64,000 nucleotides of DNA from the NCBI GenBank assembly GCA_934692485.1, contig CAKUTX010000001.1, positions 1 to 64,000 of the forward strand, in the 5' to 3' direction. Under the pieces are notes generated by a model that did not search any database, had not been told where the DNA came from, and was given only the letters and a program-made list of their open reading frames with translations. Shown piece after piece: positions 51,898 through 62,902 of this stretch. Every line of letters begins with the position of its first letter. The stretch's first letter is position 1. The DNA comes from an uncultured Candidatus Melainabacteria bacterium. Its GTDB lineage: Bacteria > Cyanobacteriota > Vampirovibrionia > Gastranaerophilales > Gastranaerophilaceae. A program made the position numbers and the translations under genes.

Positions 51898-52816
51898 ATT
51901 TGCAGTAAAATACCTAAAAAACACCTTTTATCCTTTAGAGGTACCAGAAACTATTCATATTAGTGACGGCCAAATGGTTTTGGTTCGCACAGAAAAAGGT
52001 GAAGAAGCTTTGAAGGCTTTTATTGTAAATTCAAAAATAAAAAAATTGTGGGAACATTCAAAGAACAAACCGACTCCGTTCCATGTTATTAGAACTCTTT
52101 CCCAAAGAGATTTACAGACATTGGATGATATTAAAAAAGAAGAAGTTCAATCGTTTTTTAAATGTCAGGCCCTTATTCAACAACACAAATTAAATATGAA
52201 TTTAGTGCAATGTAGAATAACTTTTGACAGAAAAAAAATAACTTTTTACTATACTGCACCTGAAAGAGTAGACTTTAGAGCTTTATTGAAGGATTTGACT
52301 CAAGTTTTTACTCGAGTGCGAATTGATTTGAGGCATATCGGAGTTAGGGACGAAACTTCTATATTGGAAGGTGTTGGAGTTTGCGGCCGTCCGTTTTGTT
52401 GTTCAAGTTTTTTGAGAAAATTTGCAACAATAAACGTAAAACTTGCTAAAGATCAAGGAATGCCTATTGCTCCAGGAAAAATCTCTGGAACTTGTGGAAG
52501 ATTATTGTGTTGCTTGACTTATGAATACTCAAATTACATCGATGCCGCAAAAGGAATGCCTCCTGTAGGTTCTTCCGTAATGACTCCGGACGGACTTGGA
52601 AAAGTTTGCTATTTGCAATTTTTGAGCGGTAAAGTTGCAGTTAAAATGGAAGATGGCAAAACTAAAGAGTTTTATAAAAATGATATTGAAATGGTTGATG
52701 CAGACGTTAATGTTGAAATAGATGTTCCAGTTATCAACACATACTCAACTGATGATAACAATATTGATATTAAACAACTGGAAGACGATAGAAATAGTTC
52801 AACAGGAAATGTTTAA
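51890..52816 (+). CDS. PSP1-domain protein, RicT/YaaT-like
   Basis: A 308-residue protein with the PSP1 core: ISDGQMVLVRTEKGEEAL, RITFDRKKITFYYTAPERVDFRAL, RIDLRHIGVRDE and the two Cys clusters VCGRPFCCSSFL and TCGRLLCCLTYE. In Bacillus this protein is part of the RicAFT complex, which carries Fe-S clusters and affects RNase Y and mRNA processing. Partners RicA and RicF are not visible here. It overlaps gpsA by 8 bp and converges on the short gene at 52813. Confidence 0.88.
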   Translation: MFKFAVKYLKNTFYPLEVPETIHISDGQMVLVRTEKGEEALKAFIVNSKIKKLWEHSKNKPTPFHVIRTLSQRDLQTLDDIKKEEVQSFFKCQALIQQHKLNMNLVQCRITFDRKKITFYYTAPERVDFRALLKDLTQVFTRVRIDLRHIGVRDETSILEGVGVCGRPFCCSSFLRKFATINVKLAKDQGMPIAPGKISGTCGRLLCCLTYEYSNYIDAAKGMPPVGSSVMTPDGLGKVCYLQFLSGKVAVKMEDGKTKEFYKNDIEMVDADVNVEIDVPVINTYSTDDNNIDIKQLEDDRNSSTGNV

Positions 52817-53034
52817 GCTTCTTTTTTGTTTAAAATATCCCACAAACTCTTTTTAACAAAAACGTAATATAATTCTCCATTTTCTAAACGAATATCATAT
52901 TTGTCAAATGAAGATTTTTCGGACTTTGATGATGAAACAGATGTAACTAATTCGTTATTAGTTAACTCTCTTAACTCTTTTAATGATATGTTTTCTTTGT
53001 CCAATATTTTGTATAAAGAATTGTATTTATTCAT
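52813..53034 (-). CDS. Small protein, unknown (73 residues)
   Basis: Short charged protein: YNSLYKILDKENISLKELREL, a Ser/Lys-rich middle, then a beta-type end (YDIRLENGELYYVFVKKSLWDIL). No family is recognised. The promoter is excellent (TTGAAA, 17 bp, TATAAT) with the -10 box just 6 nt before the ATG and no ribosome site, which supports that it is expressed, as a leaderless mRNA. It ends by overlapping ricT by 4 bp in the convergent direction. Confidence 0.65.
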   Translation of the reverse strand: MNKYNSLYKILDKENISLKELRELTNNELVTSVSSSKSEKSSFDKYDIRLENGELYYVFVKKSLWDILNKKEA

Positions 53035-53040
53035 ATCTTT

Positions 53041-53069
53041 ATTATAACAAAAATTAAGAATTATTTCAA
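53041..53069 (-). promoter_or_regulatory. Promoter of the 73-residue gene, leaderless type
   Basis: Read leftward: -35 TTGAAA (53069-53064), 17-bp spacer, -10 TATAAT (53046-53041), 6 nt, ATG at 53034. Confidence 0.7.
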
Positions 53070-53104
53070 CATTGAATTTAATTTCTTTTTATGTTGTTAA
53101 AAAA

Positions 53105-53269
53105 TTATACGTCCTCAGGCACATAAAAATCAGCCCTGGCCAAAAGTTCTCTAGTGTGCTCATAACAACAAGAATTGTGACAAATTTCTTGGTATTCCCT
53201 CACAATACTCAAAACATCATCTACTGACATTTTAATAATTCTTCTTTCTCCTTCAATAATTCTAGCCAT
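53105..53269 (-). CDS. Small Cys-containing protein (54 residues)
   Basis: ATG at 53269 with AAAGGA 8 nt before it. Product: MARIIEGERRIIKMSVDDVLSI, then REYQEICHNSCCYEHTRELLARA and DFYVPEDV. Three Cys in CHNSCC suggest metal binding or a disulfide. The helical Glu/Arg-rich body and the short size resemble small regulators, but no family is recognised. It stands upstream of the 73-residue gene on the same strand. Confidence 0.55.
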   Translation of the reverse strand: MARIIEGERRIIKMSVDDVLSIVREYQEICHNSCCYEHTRELLARADFYVPEDV

Positions 53270-53365
53270 ATCAAAATCCTTTCATATTAATTTACGGCAA
53301 TTAATAATAAAACTTTTGACAAATCATACAAGAAGTATAGAAATCAATTTTATAATTTGAATACA

Positions 53366-53393
53366 AAAAACCTCCTATTGCTAGGAGGTTTTT
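53366..53393 (-). terminator. Terminator of rpoB-rpoC1-rpoC2
   Basis: AAAAACCTCCT (53366-53376) pairs with AGGAGGTTTTT (53383-53393); 20 bp after the rpoC2 stop. Confidence 0.9.
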
Positions 53394-53412
53394 CGTTGTT
53401 AAATATATGCAA

Positions 53413-56400
53413 CTACTTGTTGTCATCATCTATTTGAAAATCAGGAGCTCCGAACATTCCTTCGATTTCTTCCAAAATCGCAGAAGGTTTTCTTGCTTGA
53501 TTTCTTTGAGCAACAGCGCGTTTTCTTTCTTCGCGTTCTTTTTCTTCGTTAGCATTTGACAAGTGATGGAAACCTGTACCTGCAGGGATTAAACGACCAA
53601 TGATAACATTTTCTTTTAATCCTCTCAACAAGTCTTTCTTTCCATCTACCGCAGCTTCAGTCAAAATTCTTGTTGTTTCTTGGAATGATGCTGCAGAAAT
53701 GAAGCTTTCTGTATTCAAAGACGCTTTTGTAATACCTAACAACATGTATTCACAAGTTGCAAGATTACCGCCTTTTTCAGCCACTTCATTATTTTCTTTT
53801 TCAAATGTTTGCATTTCAACAAGCTCACCTGGTAACAACGTTGTATCACCAGCATCAACAATTTTAACCTTTTTAGTCATTTGTCTAACGATAATTTCAA
53901 CGTGTTTATCAGCGATTTCTACACCCTGTGAACGATATACTCTTTGAACTTCGTCTACAAGATATTGTTGAGCTGCTTCAGGTCCACAAAGTCTGATTAC
54001 ATCGTGTGGATTTAAAGGACCACTTGTTAATGGTTGACCTTTTTTAATCTTTTGTTTGTTTTGAACAACAATATTTGCATCAATTGCATATTTGATTTCA
54101 GTTCTACCATTATCTGTAACTAAATACAATCTTGGTAAATCATCATCTGTTTCAATTTCAGCAATACCGTCTTCTTCTGCCAAGATAGCACAATCTTTAG
54201 GTTTTCTACCTTCAAGAAGTTCTTCTACCCTAGGCAAACCTTGAACGATGTCACCTGTTTTTTGTCTTTCAAATACCAATGTCGCAATGTTGTCACCGCG
54301 TAGAACCAATGCTCCAGCTTCAACCTGTAACATAGTACCTGGGCTAATCAAGTATGGACGACCGTTTCTGATAGTTATTTCACCTTTATTTACAGCTGTA
54401 ACCATACCAGAAACTGTTGATTTTTCTCCACTATCAGCCAACAAGCCATCAAGTTTAACAAAATCGCCTTTTTTAACAGTCGCTTTACCACTTACTGGAA
54501 CTTTCGTTTCGTAAGTTTCACTTGTTAACAACAATCTTCTTGCATCTTCTTTATTTGATTTAATTGATGCAACACCATCATTGATTGCCAAAACTTGTGT
54601 TTTTGCAACAGGTGTTTTTGGATCAATAACTTGACCGTCTTTTACAAGAAGTTCTGTTTGAAGTGATGACATTGTTTTTGCATTGCCTTCATACTCACGA
54701 CGAACAATCAAGTTTTCAAGAACTACAATTCTCAAATTATCTTTTTCGTCAAGTTCTACCATACCTTTAAGGTGAGATAAGTATCCTTGCATTTGAAGAA
54801 CTAAACTTGTTCTTGTAATTGTTGAACCGTCTAAGTTTCTAACTCTTGCACCATCTTTGTATTGCAACTGAGTTACAGGAACAATATCAATTAAATCATC
54901 AGATGTATTAAATTTAATTGACACAGCTTTTTGTTCTACATTCAAGACTTGAACAGGTCTAACCAAAATTTGAATTGGTTGGTTAGAAATGCCATCTTCG
55001 TCTAAAGATAAGCTTGTATCTAATTCTTCATCCAAATCATCAATATCAATATCATCCATAGAAGAATCCATAATTGTGACGATAGATGTTTCTTTTACCT
55101 TAATACCATCCGCAATTACAGTACCTTTTTTGACGACTTCGCCTTCATCAACCTTAAGTTCAGAAACGCTAGAAAGTTGATGTACTTCTCCCGGACGAAT
55201 TGTAATTTCGTGAATAATATCGTTATATTCTTTAAATTCAACAATACCGTCGATGTGGCAATATACGTCTTTTACAACTTCAGTACCAGCTGTGACATGT
55301 GTTCCGTTTTCAACCATTTTCAAAGAAGAATCTTTATTAATTTGGTGAATTTCTTCTGGAATAAATACTACAGAACCAGGTTTTGTAATAATTTGATTTT
55401 CATCAACTTCTACATCAACATATCTGATTTCACCTGAAGATGTAACGGCACAATCATCATCGATAAGCTCTGCTATAATCATACCGTTTTCTACTGTTGT
55501 ATCAACAGGAGCTTTAACGATGTATTTTTCACCAGTTTTATTAACTGTCCACAATTGTTCTTTTTTAGTTTGCTCAAATGTTGCATTTTCAGGCATCAAT
55601 GAAGCAATAACGATTGTTAACTCTTTACCTTGAACAATCTTCTTAATTCCTTTACCTTCAAATTTAACATCTTCAATAACTAAATCTTCACCAAAACGAA
55701 CTTCACCGCCATGTTCAGAAATAGTCAATGTTTCTGCAAGTTTTTCGCCTTGTTTGATAGCCTGTCCGTCTTTTACAAGAACTTTTGAGCCACCTGGAAG
55801 GTTATAAACATCGCCACCTAAAACCCAAATAATACCTTGTTTATTTGTAGTTCTTGAAACGTTGCCTTGTCTGTCTTTCTTTTCATCAGCCACAAAATCT
55901 TCATAAAGAACTTCACCAGACAAATCAGATGAAATATCTTTTGTAGCTTTTTCTGTAAGACGAGATGCTGAACCTTGTGCTGCTGGTTCATATTGAGCTA
56001 ATTTAAAGCCTTTTTTAACCTTCATACCATTGGTAAAGAATACTGTTGAACCTGCTGGAATATGGTATTTTTCAGTTCTCTTTTCGCCTTTAATTTCAAT
56101 ATCAGTTTCATAGTTAGAAATATTAACTACATCACCGTGACGAGTTCTCAACTCTCTTGTTTTAACGTTTGAAACAACTTCACCGTCAACTCTTGCTATA
56201 ACTTCTTTTATAGCATCTTTTACGCCAACAGCACCACCAGTGTGGAATGTTCTCATTGTTAACTGCGTACCAGGTTCACCGATAGACTGAGCTGCGATAA
56301 TACCGATTGCTTCACCAATATCAACAAGTTTTTGAGTTGTCATCGCCCAACCATAACATTTTTGACAAATACCGTATTCAAGTCCACAAGTTAAACCTGA

Positions 56401-57270
56401 ACGAACCTTAAGTTCTTGCAAGTTCAAATGAGCAACTTTTTTAATATCGTCTCTGTTCATTGTTGTTCCGCTTGGAATAAGTACATTGCCGTCAGCATCT
56501 TTGATGTCCTCAGCAATAGTTCTTCCCAACAATCTGTCAATAAGAGGAACAATAACATTATCACCATCTGTAATAGGCTGCATGTTAATTGATTTTGTTG
56601 TATGACAGTCATCTGCACGAATAATAACATCTTGAGCAACGTCTACCAAACGTCTTGTTAAATAACCTGAATCGGCTGTTTTTAACGCTGTATCTACAAG
56701 CCCTTTTCTTGCACCATATGATGAAATGATGTACTCTGTAACGGATAAGCCTTCCTTAAAGTTTGATTTAATTGGCAAGTCGATGATTTGACCTTGTGCG
56801 TCAGCCATCAAACCTCTCATACCAACCAACTGAGATACCTGTGACAAGTTACCTCTGGCACCTGAGAATGCCATCATATATACCGGATTTAATTTATCAA
56901 AGTTCTCTACTACTTGGGATGTCAATTTCGCTGTTGTTTCTGACCAAGTATCAATAACCTTTGTATATCTTTCTACTTCGGTAATTTCACCTTTTAAATA
57001 TCTGTTTGTTGATTTTTCAATTTCTGTTTCGGCTTCTTTAAGTAATTCTTTTTTTACTTCCGGAACTTGCAAATCGGCAATTGAAATTGTTGTACCGGAT
57101 TTTGTAGCATACTTATAGCCAAGGTTTTTTAGCGTGTTAGCTAATTCTGCGGTTTTCGCTCCGCCAAACTCAAGATACATTTGTGAAAGCAAATTGTTCA
57201 AACCTTTTTTATCCATTTGCTTGTTAATGAAATCTACAGTTTTTTTAGCATGTGTGTATGTTGTTTCCAT
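53413..57270 (-). CDS. rpoC2: RNA polymerase beta'' subunit (C-terminal half of beta')
   Basis: A 1285-residue protein equal to the second half of bacterial RpoC. The zinc-binding Cys cluster CHTTKS...CGLEYGICQKCYG is at about 222-305, and the trigger-loop start GEPGTQLTMRTFHTGG is at about 331-346. Then about 650 residues of repeated beta-barrel units (SI3-type insertion) follow, and the fold resumes at VQGLPRVEELLEGRKPK (about 1013) and ends with GTGFHHL. The split rpoC and the large insertion are marks of the cyanobacterial lineage. It has its own AAAGGA site 93 bp after rpoC1, with a small hairpin (ACGGTTG/CAACCGT) in the gap. Confidence 0.97.
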   Translation of the reverse strand: METTYTHAKKTVDFINKQMDKKGLNNLLSQMYLEFGGAKTAELANTLKNLGYKYATKSGTTISIADLQVPEVKKELLKEAETEIEKSTNRYLKGEITEVERYTKVIDTWSETTAKLTSQVVENFDKLNPVYMMAFSGARGNLSQVSQLVGMRGLMADAQGQIIDLPIKSNFKEGLSVTEYIISSYGARKGLVDTALKTADSGYLTRRLVDVAQDVIIRADDCHTTKSINMQPITDGDNVIVPLIDRLLGRTIAEDIKDADGNVLIPSGTTMNRDDIKKVAHLNLQELKVRSGLTCGLEYGICQKCYGWAMTTQKLVDIGEAIGIIAAQSIGEPGTQLTMRTFHTGGAVGVKDAIKEVIARVDGEVVSNVKTRELRTRHGDVVNISNYETDIEIKGEKRTEKYHIPAGSTVFFTNGMKVKKGFKLAQYEPAAQGSASRLTEKATKDISSDLSGEVLYEDFVADEKKDRQGNVSRTTNKQGIIWVLGGDVYNLPGGSKVLVKDGQAIKQGEKLAETLTISEHGGEVRFGEDLVIEDVKFEGKGIKKIVQGKELTIVIASLMPENATFEQTKKEQLWTVNKTGEKYIVKAPVDTTVENGMIIAELIDDDCAVTSSGEIRYVDVEVDENQIITKPGSVVFIPEEIHQINKDSSLKMVENGTHVTAGTEVVKDVYCHIDGIVEFKEYNDIIHEITIRPGEVHQLSSVSELKVDEGEVVKKGTVIADGIKVKETSIVTIMDSSMDDIDIDDLDEELDTSLSLDEDGISNQPIQILVRPVQVLNVEQKAVSIKFNTSDDLIDIVPVTQLQYKDGARVRNLDGSTITRTSLVLQMQGYLSHLKGMVELDEKDNLRIVVLENLIVRREYEGNAKTMSSLQTELLVKDGQVIDPKTPVAKTQVLAINDGVASIKSNKEDARRLLLTSETYETKVPVSGKATVKKGDFVKLDGLLADSGEKSTVSGMVTAVNKGEITIRNGRPYLISPGTMLQVEAGALVLRGDNIATLVFERQKTGDIVQGLPRVEELLEGRKPKDCAILAEEDGIAEIETDDDLPRLYLVTDNGRTEIKYAIDANIVVQNKQKIKKGQPLTSGPLNPHDVIRLCGPEAAQQYLVDEVQRVYRSQGVEIADKHVEIIVRQMTKKVKIVDAGDTTLLPGELVEMQTFEKENNEVAEKGGNLATCEYMLLGITKASLNTESFISAASFQETTRILTEAAVDGKKDLLRGLKENVIIGRLIPAGTGFHHLSNANEEKEREERKRAVAQRNQARKPSAILEEIEGMFGAPDFQIDDDNK

Positions 57271-57363
57271 TATATATATCCTTTTTAATTTTTCTTTTTC
57301 CTTGATTGAAAGTTTTACGGTTGAACAATCAAAACGGACTATCCAACCGTCTTAACTTTTAAA

Positions 57364-59073
57364 CTATGCTAAGGCATTTCTTACTGCTTCGTTGAAGATA
57401 ATTCTTCCGGCTGTAGTTTCAAGTCTTTCGCCATGTTCATCTCTAACAACGATTTTATCGTGAAGGTCAATAACCCCAACTTCAAGAGCTGAAATTGCAT
57501 CTTGGAAATTGTAGAAATAACCCTTCGGTTCTGATTCAGGATTTTTCAAGATTGTCAAGTAGTACATACCCAATACCATATCCTGTGTAGGTGTGATAAT
57601 TGGTTTACCTGTAGCCGGAGCCAAGATATTGTTTGTAGCTAACATCAACATTCTTGCTTCTGTTTGAGCTTCAATTGACAAAGGAACGTGAACAGCCATT
57701 TGGTCACCATCGAAGTCGGCGTTAAATGCTGTACATACCAATGGATGAAGTTGAATTGCTCGACCTTCTACCAATTTAGGTTCAAATGCCTGAATACCTA
57801 ATCTGTGCAATGTCGGAGCACGGTTCAATAATACCGGATGTCCATCAATTACCTCTTCCAAAATATCCCATACAACTGCTTCTGATCTTTCGATTTTCTT
57901 TTTAGCTGATTTGATATTTTGTACATATCCTCTTTCAATCAATTTGTTTACAACAAATGGTTTGAATAATTCAATAGCCATCTCTTTTGGCAAACCACAT
58001 TGATTTAATTTCAATTGAGGACCTACAACGATAACTGAACGACCTGAATAGTCAACACGTTTACCTAACAAGTTTTGACGGAAACGACCTTGTTTACCTT
58101 CAATAATGTTAGACAATGATTTTAATGCCCTATTGTTAGGTCCGACAACAGTTCTTCCTCGTCTACCGTTATCTATCAATGCATCAACTGCTTCTTGTAA
58201 CATACGTTTTTCGTTTCTTACAATGATTTCAGGTGCACCCATTTCCAACAGTCTTTGCAAACGATTGTTTCTGTTGATTACACGTCTGTACAAATCGTTC
58301 AAATCTGATGTCGCAAAACGACCACCGTCTAATTGAACCATTGGTCTTAAATCCGGAGGAGTTACAGGAAGTACATCCATAATCATCCATGTCGGATCTG
58401 TTTCAGATGAAATTAAAGAATCTAATAATCTTAATCTTTTGATTAATTTACTTTTCTTTTGTACAGAATTTACAGTACCTGCAAGCTCTGTTCTAATTTC
58501 TTCAGCCAATTCTTTTGTATTAATTTCAGAAAGAAGTTCTTTTATAGCTTCTGCACCGATACCTACTTTCAATTCAGAATCTTCGTGCTCTGCCATATAA
58601 TCTTCATATTCTTCTTCTGATAACAATTGTAATTTTTTGAATTCGCTTTCTCCAGCATTTAGAACTACATAGTTATTAAAGTAAATAACTTGTTCCAAAT
58701 CTTTCAAAGTCATATCAAGAAGTAAACCTAGGTATGAAGGAATACCTTTCAAAAACCAGATATGAGAAACAGGAGCTGCCAATTTAATGTGTCCCATTCT
58801 CTGACGTCTAACTTTTGAATCTGTAACTTCAACGCCGCAACGTTCACAAATAATACCTTTATGTCTTACTCTTTTATATTTACCGCAATAACATTCCCAG
58901 TCTTTTGTTGGTCCAAAAATTCTTTCACAGAACAAACCATCTCTTTCCGGTTTCAATGTACGGTAATTGATTGTTTCCGGTTTAGTAACTTCGCCGTAAG
59001 ACCATTTAAGTATTCTTTCCGGTGAAGCGATACTAATTCGTATATAGTCAAAATAATCTATGCTTGTTGACAT
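57364..59073 (-). CDS. rpoC1: RNA polymerase gamma subunit (N-terminal half of beta')
   Basis: A 569-residue protein equal to the first half of RpoC. The N-terminal zinc finger is [20 protein letters not shown], then the clamp helices, the [18 protein letters not shown] switch region, the [19 protein letters not shown] segment (here [19 protein letters not shown]) and the catalytic loop [12 protein letters not shown] with its three Asp. It ends soon after ([10 protein letters not shown]). In cyanobacteria this subunit is called gamma. The AAGGAG site is strong; 100 bp after rpoB, with a hairpin repeat between. Confidence 0.97.
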   Translation of the reverse strand: MSTSIDYFDYIRISIASPERILKWSYGEVTKPETINYRTLKPERDGLFCERIFGPTKDWECYCGKYKRVRHKGIICERCGVEVTDSKVRRQRMGHIKLAAPVSHIWFLKGIPSYLGLLLDMTLKDLEQVIYFNNYVVLNAGESEFKKLQLLSEEEYEDYMAEHEDSELKVGIGAEAIKELLSEINTKELAEEIRTELAGTVNSVQKKSKLIKRLRLLDSLISSETDPTWMIMDVLPVTPPDLRPMVQLDGGRFATSDLNDLYRRVINRNNRLQRLLEMGAPEIIVRNEKRMLQEAVDALIDNGRRGRTVVGPNNRALKSLSNIIEGKQGRFRQNLLGKRVDYSGRSVIVVGPQLKLNQCGLPKEMAIELFKPFVVNKLIERGYVQNIKSAKKKIERSEAVVWDILEEVIDGHPVLLNRAPTLHRLGIQAFEPKLVEGRAIQLHPLVCTAFNADFDGDQMAVHVPLSIEAQTEARMLMLATNNILAPATGKPIITPTQDMVLGMYYLTILKNPESEPKGYFYNFQDAISALEVGVIDLHDKIVVRDEHGERLETTAGRIIFNEAVRNALA

Positions 59074-59100
59074 TGTTTGTCTTTCTCCTTTTTATATTTT

Positions 59101-59170
59101 AGTGAGTGGTGAGAAGTGAGTTGTGAATAGTTTTTAAAAATCTATTCATTACTCACCATTCACTATCACT
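59101..59170. repeat. Dispersed hairpin repeat in the rpoB-rpoC1 spacer
   Basis: GTGAATAG pairs with CTATTCAT, and the outer GTGAGTGG...GTGAG can pair with CTCACCATTCAC. ATTCATTACTCACCATTCAC matches the arm of the repeat at 40491-40560 with three differences in 24. It lies immediately after the rpoB stop. Confidence 0.7.
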
Positions 59171-59173
59171 TAA

Positions 59174-62100
59174 TTATATATCTCCGAATGTAGTCGGTGT
59201 TTCAAAGAAATTGATATTTAACAATTCTGAATCAACGTCTGATAAAGTACGTTTTGGAGCTGATTTTCTTAAATCGTCCATATCAGTCATCAAATCAACT
59301 TCTTGACCGTCTTTTTTCGCTACCGTAATATCCAAACCGATACTTTGCAATTCTCTTACAAGTACCTTAAATGATTCAGGAATACCCGGTCTTGGAATAT
59401 TATCACCTTTAACGATTGCTTCATAAGCTCTATTACGTCCGTTAACATCATCAGATTTGATTGTTAACATTTCTTGTAGAGTATAAGCAGCGCCATAAGC
59501 TTCCAATGCCCAAACTTCCATTTCACCGAATCTCTGACCACCAAATTGAGCTTTACCACCCAATGGTTGTTGAGTTACTAATGAGTAAGGACCAGTTGAT
59601 CTAGCGTGGATTTTATCATCTACAAGGTGAACAAGTTTCAATATGTATGACAAACCTACTGCAACAGGTCTATCAAAAGGTTCACCTGTTCTTCCGTCTA
59701 TCAATGTAACTTTTCCATCTTCGTTAACCCAATCACAACCAGATTCTTTAATACCTTTAAGAAGTTCAGCTTTTGTAGCTCTTTCTGATTGGTTATCACC
59801 ATATCTTTCATCGAAAGATGGTGTTTCGTAATAATTACCAGTCAAGTATGCAGCCAAACCAAGCAACAATTCATAAGTTTGACCAACGTTCATACGAGAA
59901 GGAACACCAAGTGGGTTCAATACAATATCAACTGGAGTTCCGTCAGGCAAGAACGGCATATCTTCTTTTGGTAATATACGAGAAACGATACCTTTGTTTC
60001 CGTGACGTCCTGAAAGTTTATCACCTACAGAAACTTTACGTTTTTGAGCAATATAAACTCTGATTACTGTATTTGCTCCAGGAGGTAATTCGTCTCCTTT
60101 TTCTCTATCAAATACCTTAACGTCGAGAACTCTACCGCCTTCTCCGTGAGGTACTCTCAATGAGTTATCTTTTACATCTCTTGCTTTTTCCGCAAAAATT
60201 GCTCTTAACAATTTTTCTTCAGGCGGATGTTCAGATTCACCTTTCGGTGTAACTTTACCAACAAGAATATCGTCTGCATAAACTCTTGCACCAATACGAA
60301 CAATACCACGTTCATCCAAGTGTCTCAATGCATCTTCTGAAACATTCGGAATTTCACGAGTAATTTCTTCTGGTCCAAGTTTTGTCTGTCTTGCATCTAT
60401 TTCCAATTTTTCAATGTGAACTGATGTAAATATGTCGTCGTGAACGCATCTTTCTGAAAGCAAAATAGCATCTTCATAGTTATAACCTTCCCAAGGCATA
60501 TAAGCAACAATTACGTTTTTACCTAATGAAAGTTCTCCGCAGTTCGTAGAAGCACCATCGGCAATTACATCACCTACACTAACCTTATCACCTTCGTGAA
60601 CCAATGGTTTTTGGTTAATACAAGTATCTTGGTTACTTCTTACATATTTCATCAATGTATACAAGTGCGGTTTGTTGTGAATATCTCTAATAATAATTTC
60701 TTCACCAACAACTCTTTCAACAACACCATCAACATCAGATACAATAACCATACCTGAGTCTTTCGCAACACGTTTTTCCATACCTGTACCAACAACTGGT
60801 CTTTGAGTAATCAAAAGAGGTACTGATTGACGTTGCATGTTAGAACCCATCAATGCACGGTTAGCATCATCGTGTTCAATAAACGGAATTAATGATGTTG
60901 CAACTGAAATAATCTGAATAGGAGATACACCAACAAAGTCAACTTTGCTTGATTCGCCCATTGTAAATTCAGATCTGTATCTGATTGGAACATATTCATC
61001 TTTAATTGAATTATCCGGATTTAGTTGAATATCTGCCGGAGCACATCTGTAATCTTCATCTTCATCCGCTGTCATATAAACAACTTCGTCTGTTACTTTT
61101 CCATCTTTTACAACAAAGAACGGAGCTTCAACAAAACCGTAATCGTTTACTTTTGCGTGAGTAGCCAAAGAACCAATCAAACCTGCGTTCGGACCTTCCG
61201 GTGTTTCAATCGGACAAATACGACCGTAGTGAGATGGGTGAATATCACGAACCGCAAAACCAGCACGTTCTCTCATCAAACCACCAGGTCCCAATGCTGA
61301 AATACGTCTTTTGTGAGTTAATTCAGCCAATGGGTTAATTTGGTCCATGAACTGTGACAACTGTGAACTTCCGAAGAATTCTTTTAATGAAGCCACAAGT
61401 GGTTTAGTGTTCAACAAATTCAACGGAGTTAATGTTTCAGAGTCTTGCAAAGTCATTCTTTCTTTTACAATTCTTTCAATTCTTGAAAGACCAACTCTGA
61501 ATTGGTTTTGCAACAATTCACCAACTGATCTGATTCTTCTGTTTCCTAAGTGGTCAATATCATCAACAGAACCTTCATCATATGTCAAATTAATCAAATA
61601 TTCGATTGATGCAACAATATCTTGAACTGTCAATGTTCTTTGATTTTTAGGAATATTTAAGTTTAATTTTTTATTTAATTTATAACGACCTACACGACCA
61701 ATATCGTATTTCTTTTCATCAAAGAAACGAGATTCCAAGATAGAACGGCCACCTTGAGGAGAAGCCGGATCTCCAGGTCTAAGTTTTTTGTATACTTCAA
61801 TTAAAGCATCATCAGTAGTTTCAGCAGTATCTTTATCCAAAGTTTTCTTCAAGAAATCAAAGTGAGTGAATAAAGATTCCATTTCTGAAACAGTAATACC
61901 CATAGCTTTCAACAATGTTGTAGCTAAGATTTTTCTGTTTTTATCAATTTTCACGTAAATAACGTCATTTGAATCTGTTTCAATTTTCAACCATGCACCA
62001 CGGTTAGGAATCATAGTTGCATTGTACAAACGTTTTCCGGCAGGAGAAATTTCACGTTTGAAATAAACACCAGGAGAACGAACAATCTGAGATACGATTA

Positions 62101-62491
62101 CACGTTCAGCACCGTTTACAATGAAAGTACCTTTGTCTGTCATTGTCGGAATATCACCGATGTAAACTTCTTGCTCTTTGATTTCACCACTGTCACGGTT
62201 AACCAATCTTACCATTACACGCAACTGTTTTGCATATGTTGCGTCATGAATTCTTGCTTCTTCAATAGTATACTTTGCATTATCAAAAGTATAATTTGGC
62301 AAGAAATGCAATTCTAATCTACCTGTATAGTCTTTAATAGGAGAAAAAGAAAGTAATTCTTCCTTTAAACCTTCCTTCAAAAACCATTCAAATGATTTTT
62401 TTTGCACTTCAATAAGGTCTGGTAAATCATCCAAACGAGTATGTGGAATACCCATTGGTGTTACTCTTTCTGCATATTTTGTGTTAGACAT
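59174..62491 (-). CDS. rpoB: RNA polymerase beta subunit
   Basis: A 1105-residue RpoB from the ATG at 62491 ([10 protein letters not shown]), chosen for the AGGTG site in front of it; the frame continues 27 codons upstream into the leader. Landmarks: the rifampicin region [33 protein letters not shown] (about residues 400-432, quoted in part only: [10 protein letters not shown] and [10 protein letters not shown]), [37 protein letters not shown] and the C-terminal [13 protein letters not shown]. No rifampicin-resistance change stands out. First gene of rpoB-rpoC1-rpoC2; rplJ/rplL are not upstream. Confidence 0.97.
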   Translation of the reverse strand: MSNTKYAERVTPMGIPHTRLDDLPDLIEVQKKSFEWFLKEGLKEELLSFSPIKDYTGRLELHFLPNYTFDNAKYTIEEARIHDATYAKQLRVMVRLVNRDSGEIKEQEVYIGDIPTMTDKGTFIVNGAERVIVSQIVRSPGVYFKREISPAGKRLYNATMIPNRGAWLKIETDSNDVIYVKIDKNRKILATTLLKAMGITVSEMESLFTHFDFLKKTLDKDTAETTDDALIEVYKKLRPGDPASPQGGRSILESRFFDEKKYDIGRVGRYKLNKKLNLNIPKNQRTLTVQDIVASIEYLINLTYDEGSVDDIDHLGNRRIRSVGELLQNQFRVGLSRIERIVKERMTLQDSETLTPLNLLNTKPLVASLKEFFGSSQLSQFMDQINPLAELTHKRRISALGPGGLMRERAGFAVRDIHPSHYGRICPIETPEGPNAGLIGSLATHAKVNDYGFVEAPFFVVKDGKVTDEVVYMTADEDEDYRCAPADIQLNPDNSIKDEYVPIRYRSEFTMGESSKVDFVGVSPIQIISVATSLIPFIEHDDANRALMGSNMQRQSVPLLITQRPVVGTGMEKRVAKDSGMVIVSDVDGVVERVVGEEIIIRDIHNKPHLYTLMKYVRSNQDTCINQKPLVHEGDKVSVGDVIADGASTNCGELSLGKNVIVAYMPWEGYNYEDAILLSERCVHDDIFTSVHIEKLEIDARQTKLGPEEITREIPNVSEDALRHLDERGIVRIGARVYADDILVGKVTPKGESEHPPEEKLLRAIFAEKARDVKDNSLRVPHGEGGRVLDVKVFDREKGDELPPGANTVIRVYIAQKRKVSVGDKLSGRHGNKGIVSRILPKEDMPFLPDGTPVDIVLNPLGVPSRMNVGQTYELLLGLAAYLTGNYYETPSFDERYGDNQSERATKAELLKGIKESGCDWVNEDGKVTLIDGRTGEPFDRPVAVGLSYILKLVHLVDDKIHARSTGPYSLVTQQPLGGKAQFGGQRFGEMEVWALEAYGAAYTLQEMLTIKSDDVNGRNRAYEAIVKGDNIPRPGIPESFKVLVRELQSIGLDITVAKKDGQEVDLMTDMDDLRKSAPKRTLSDVDSELLNINFFETPTTFGDI

Positions 62492-62716
62492 TAATTCACC
62501 TCGTCTATGTGTACGTACTATATAAAAAATTGTATTATTTTTTTTATTATTTACTGCACATGCGCTGCGCAATAATTTAATTAAATAATTTACAATTAAA
62601 AAAATCTAACTTGAGGCTGTAAACCTTTCATTTTACTGAACTTCAGCTAAATGAACTTTCATATATCTTTCAAAATTGGGCATAGTTCACCCGACTTTAA
62701 AATTACATGTTACTAA

Positions 62717-62744
62717 ATAATAATACATCAATATTTTTCGTCAA
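62717..62744 (-). promoter_or_regulatory. Promoter of the rpoB operon
   Basis: Read leftward: -35 TTGACG (62744-62739), 16-bp spacer, -10 TATTAT (62722-62717). Predicted start near 62710, giving a leader of about 219 nt before the rpoB ATG, unlike the leaderless genes elsewhere. Confidence 0.6.
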
Positions 62745-62902
62745 GAAAATATCAATTATTTTAGAAAAATATGTTAAATTTTTGTTACAATTTAAAATTT
62801 ACAAATTTTATATACCGCAAAACTTGATTATAATTAACTTTGAGTGTCAAGACTGTACATAAAATATATTCATTGTATCATAAAACCTGTGGGGATAAAA
62901 AA

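Noticed and set aside
57271..57363. Frameshift or sequencing error splitting rpoC
   Set aside because: The 93-bp gap, separate ribosome site and matching domain boundary are the normal split of this lineage.
54248..62125. Plus-strand frames within rpoB, rpoC1 and rpoC2
   Set aside because: All are shadows of the real minus-strand genes, with no ribosome sites.
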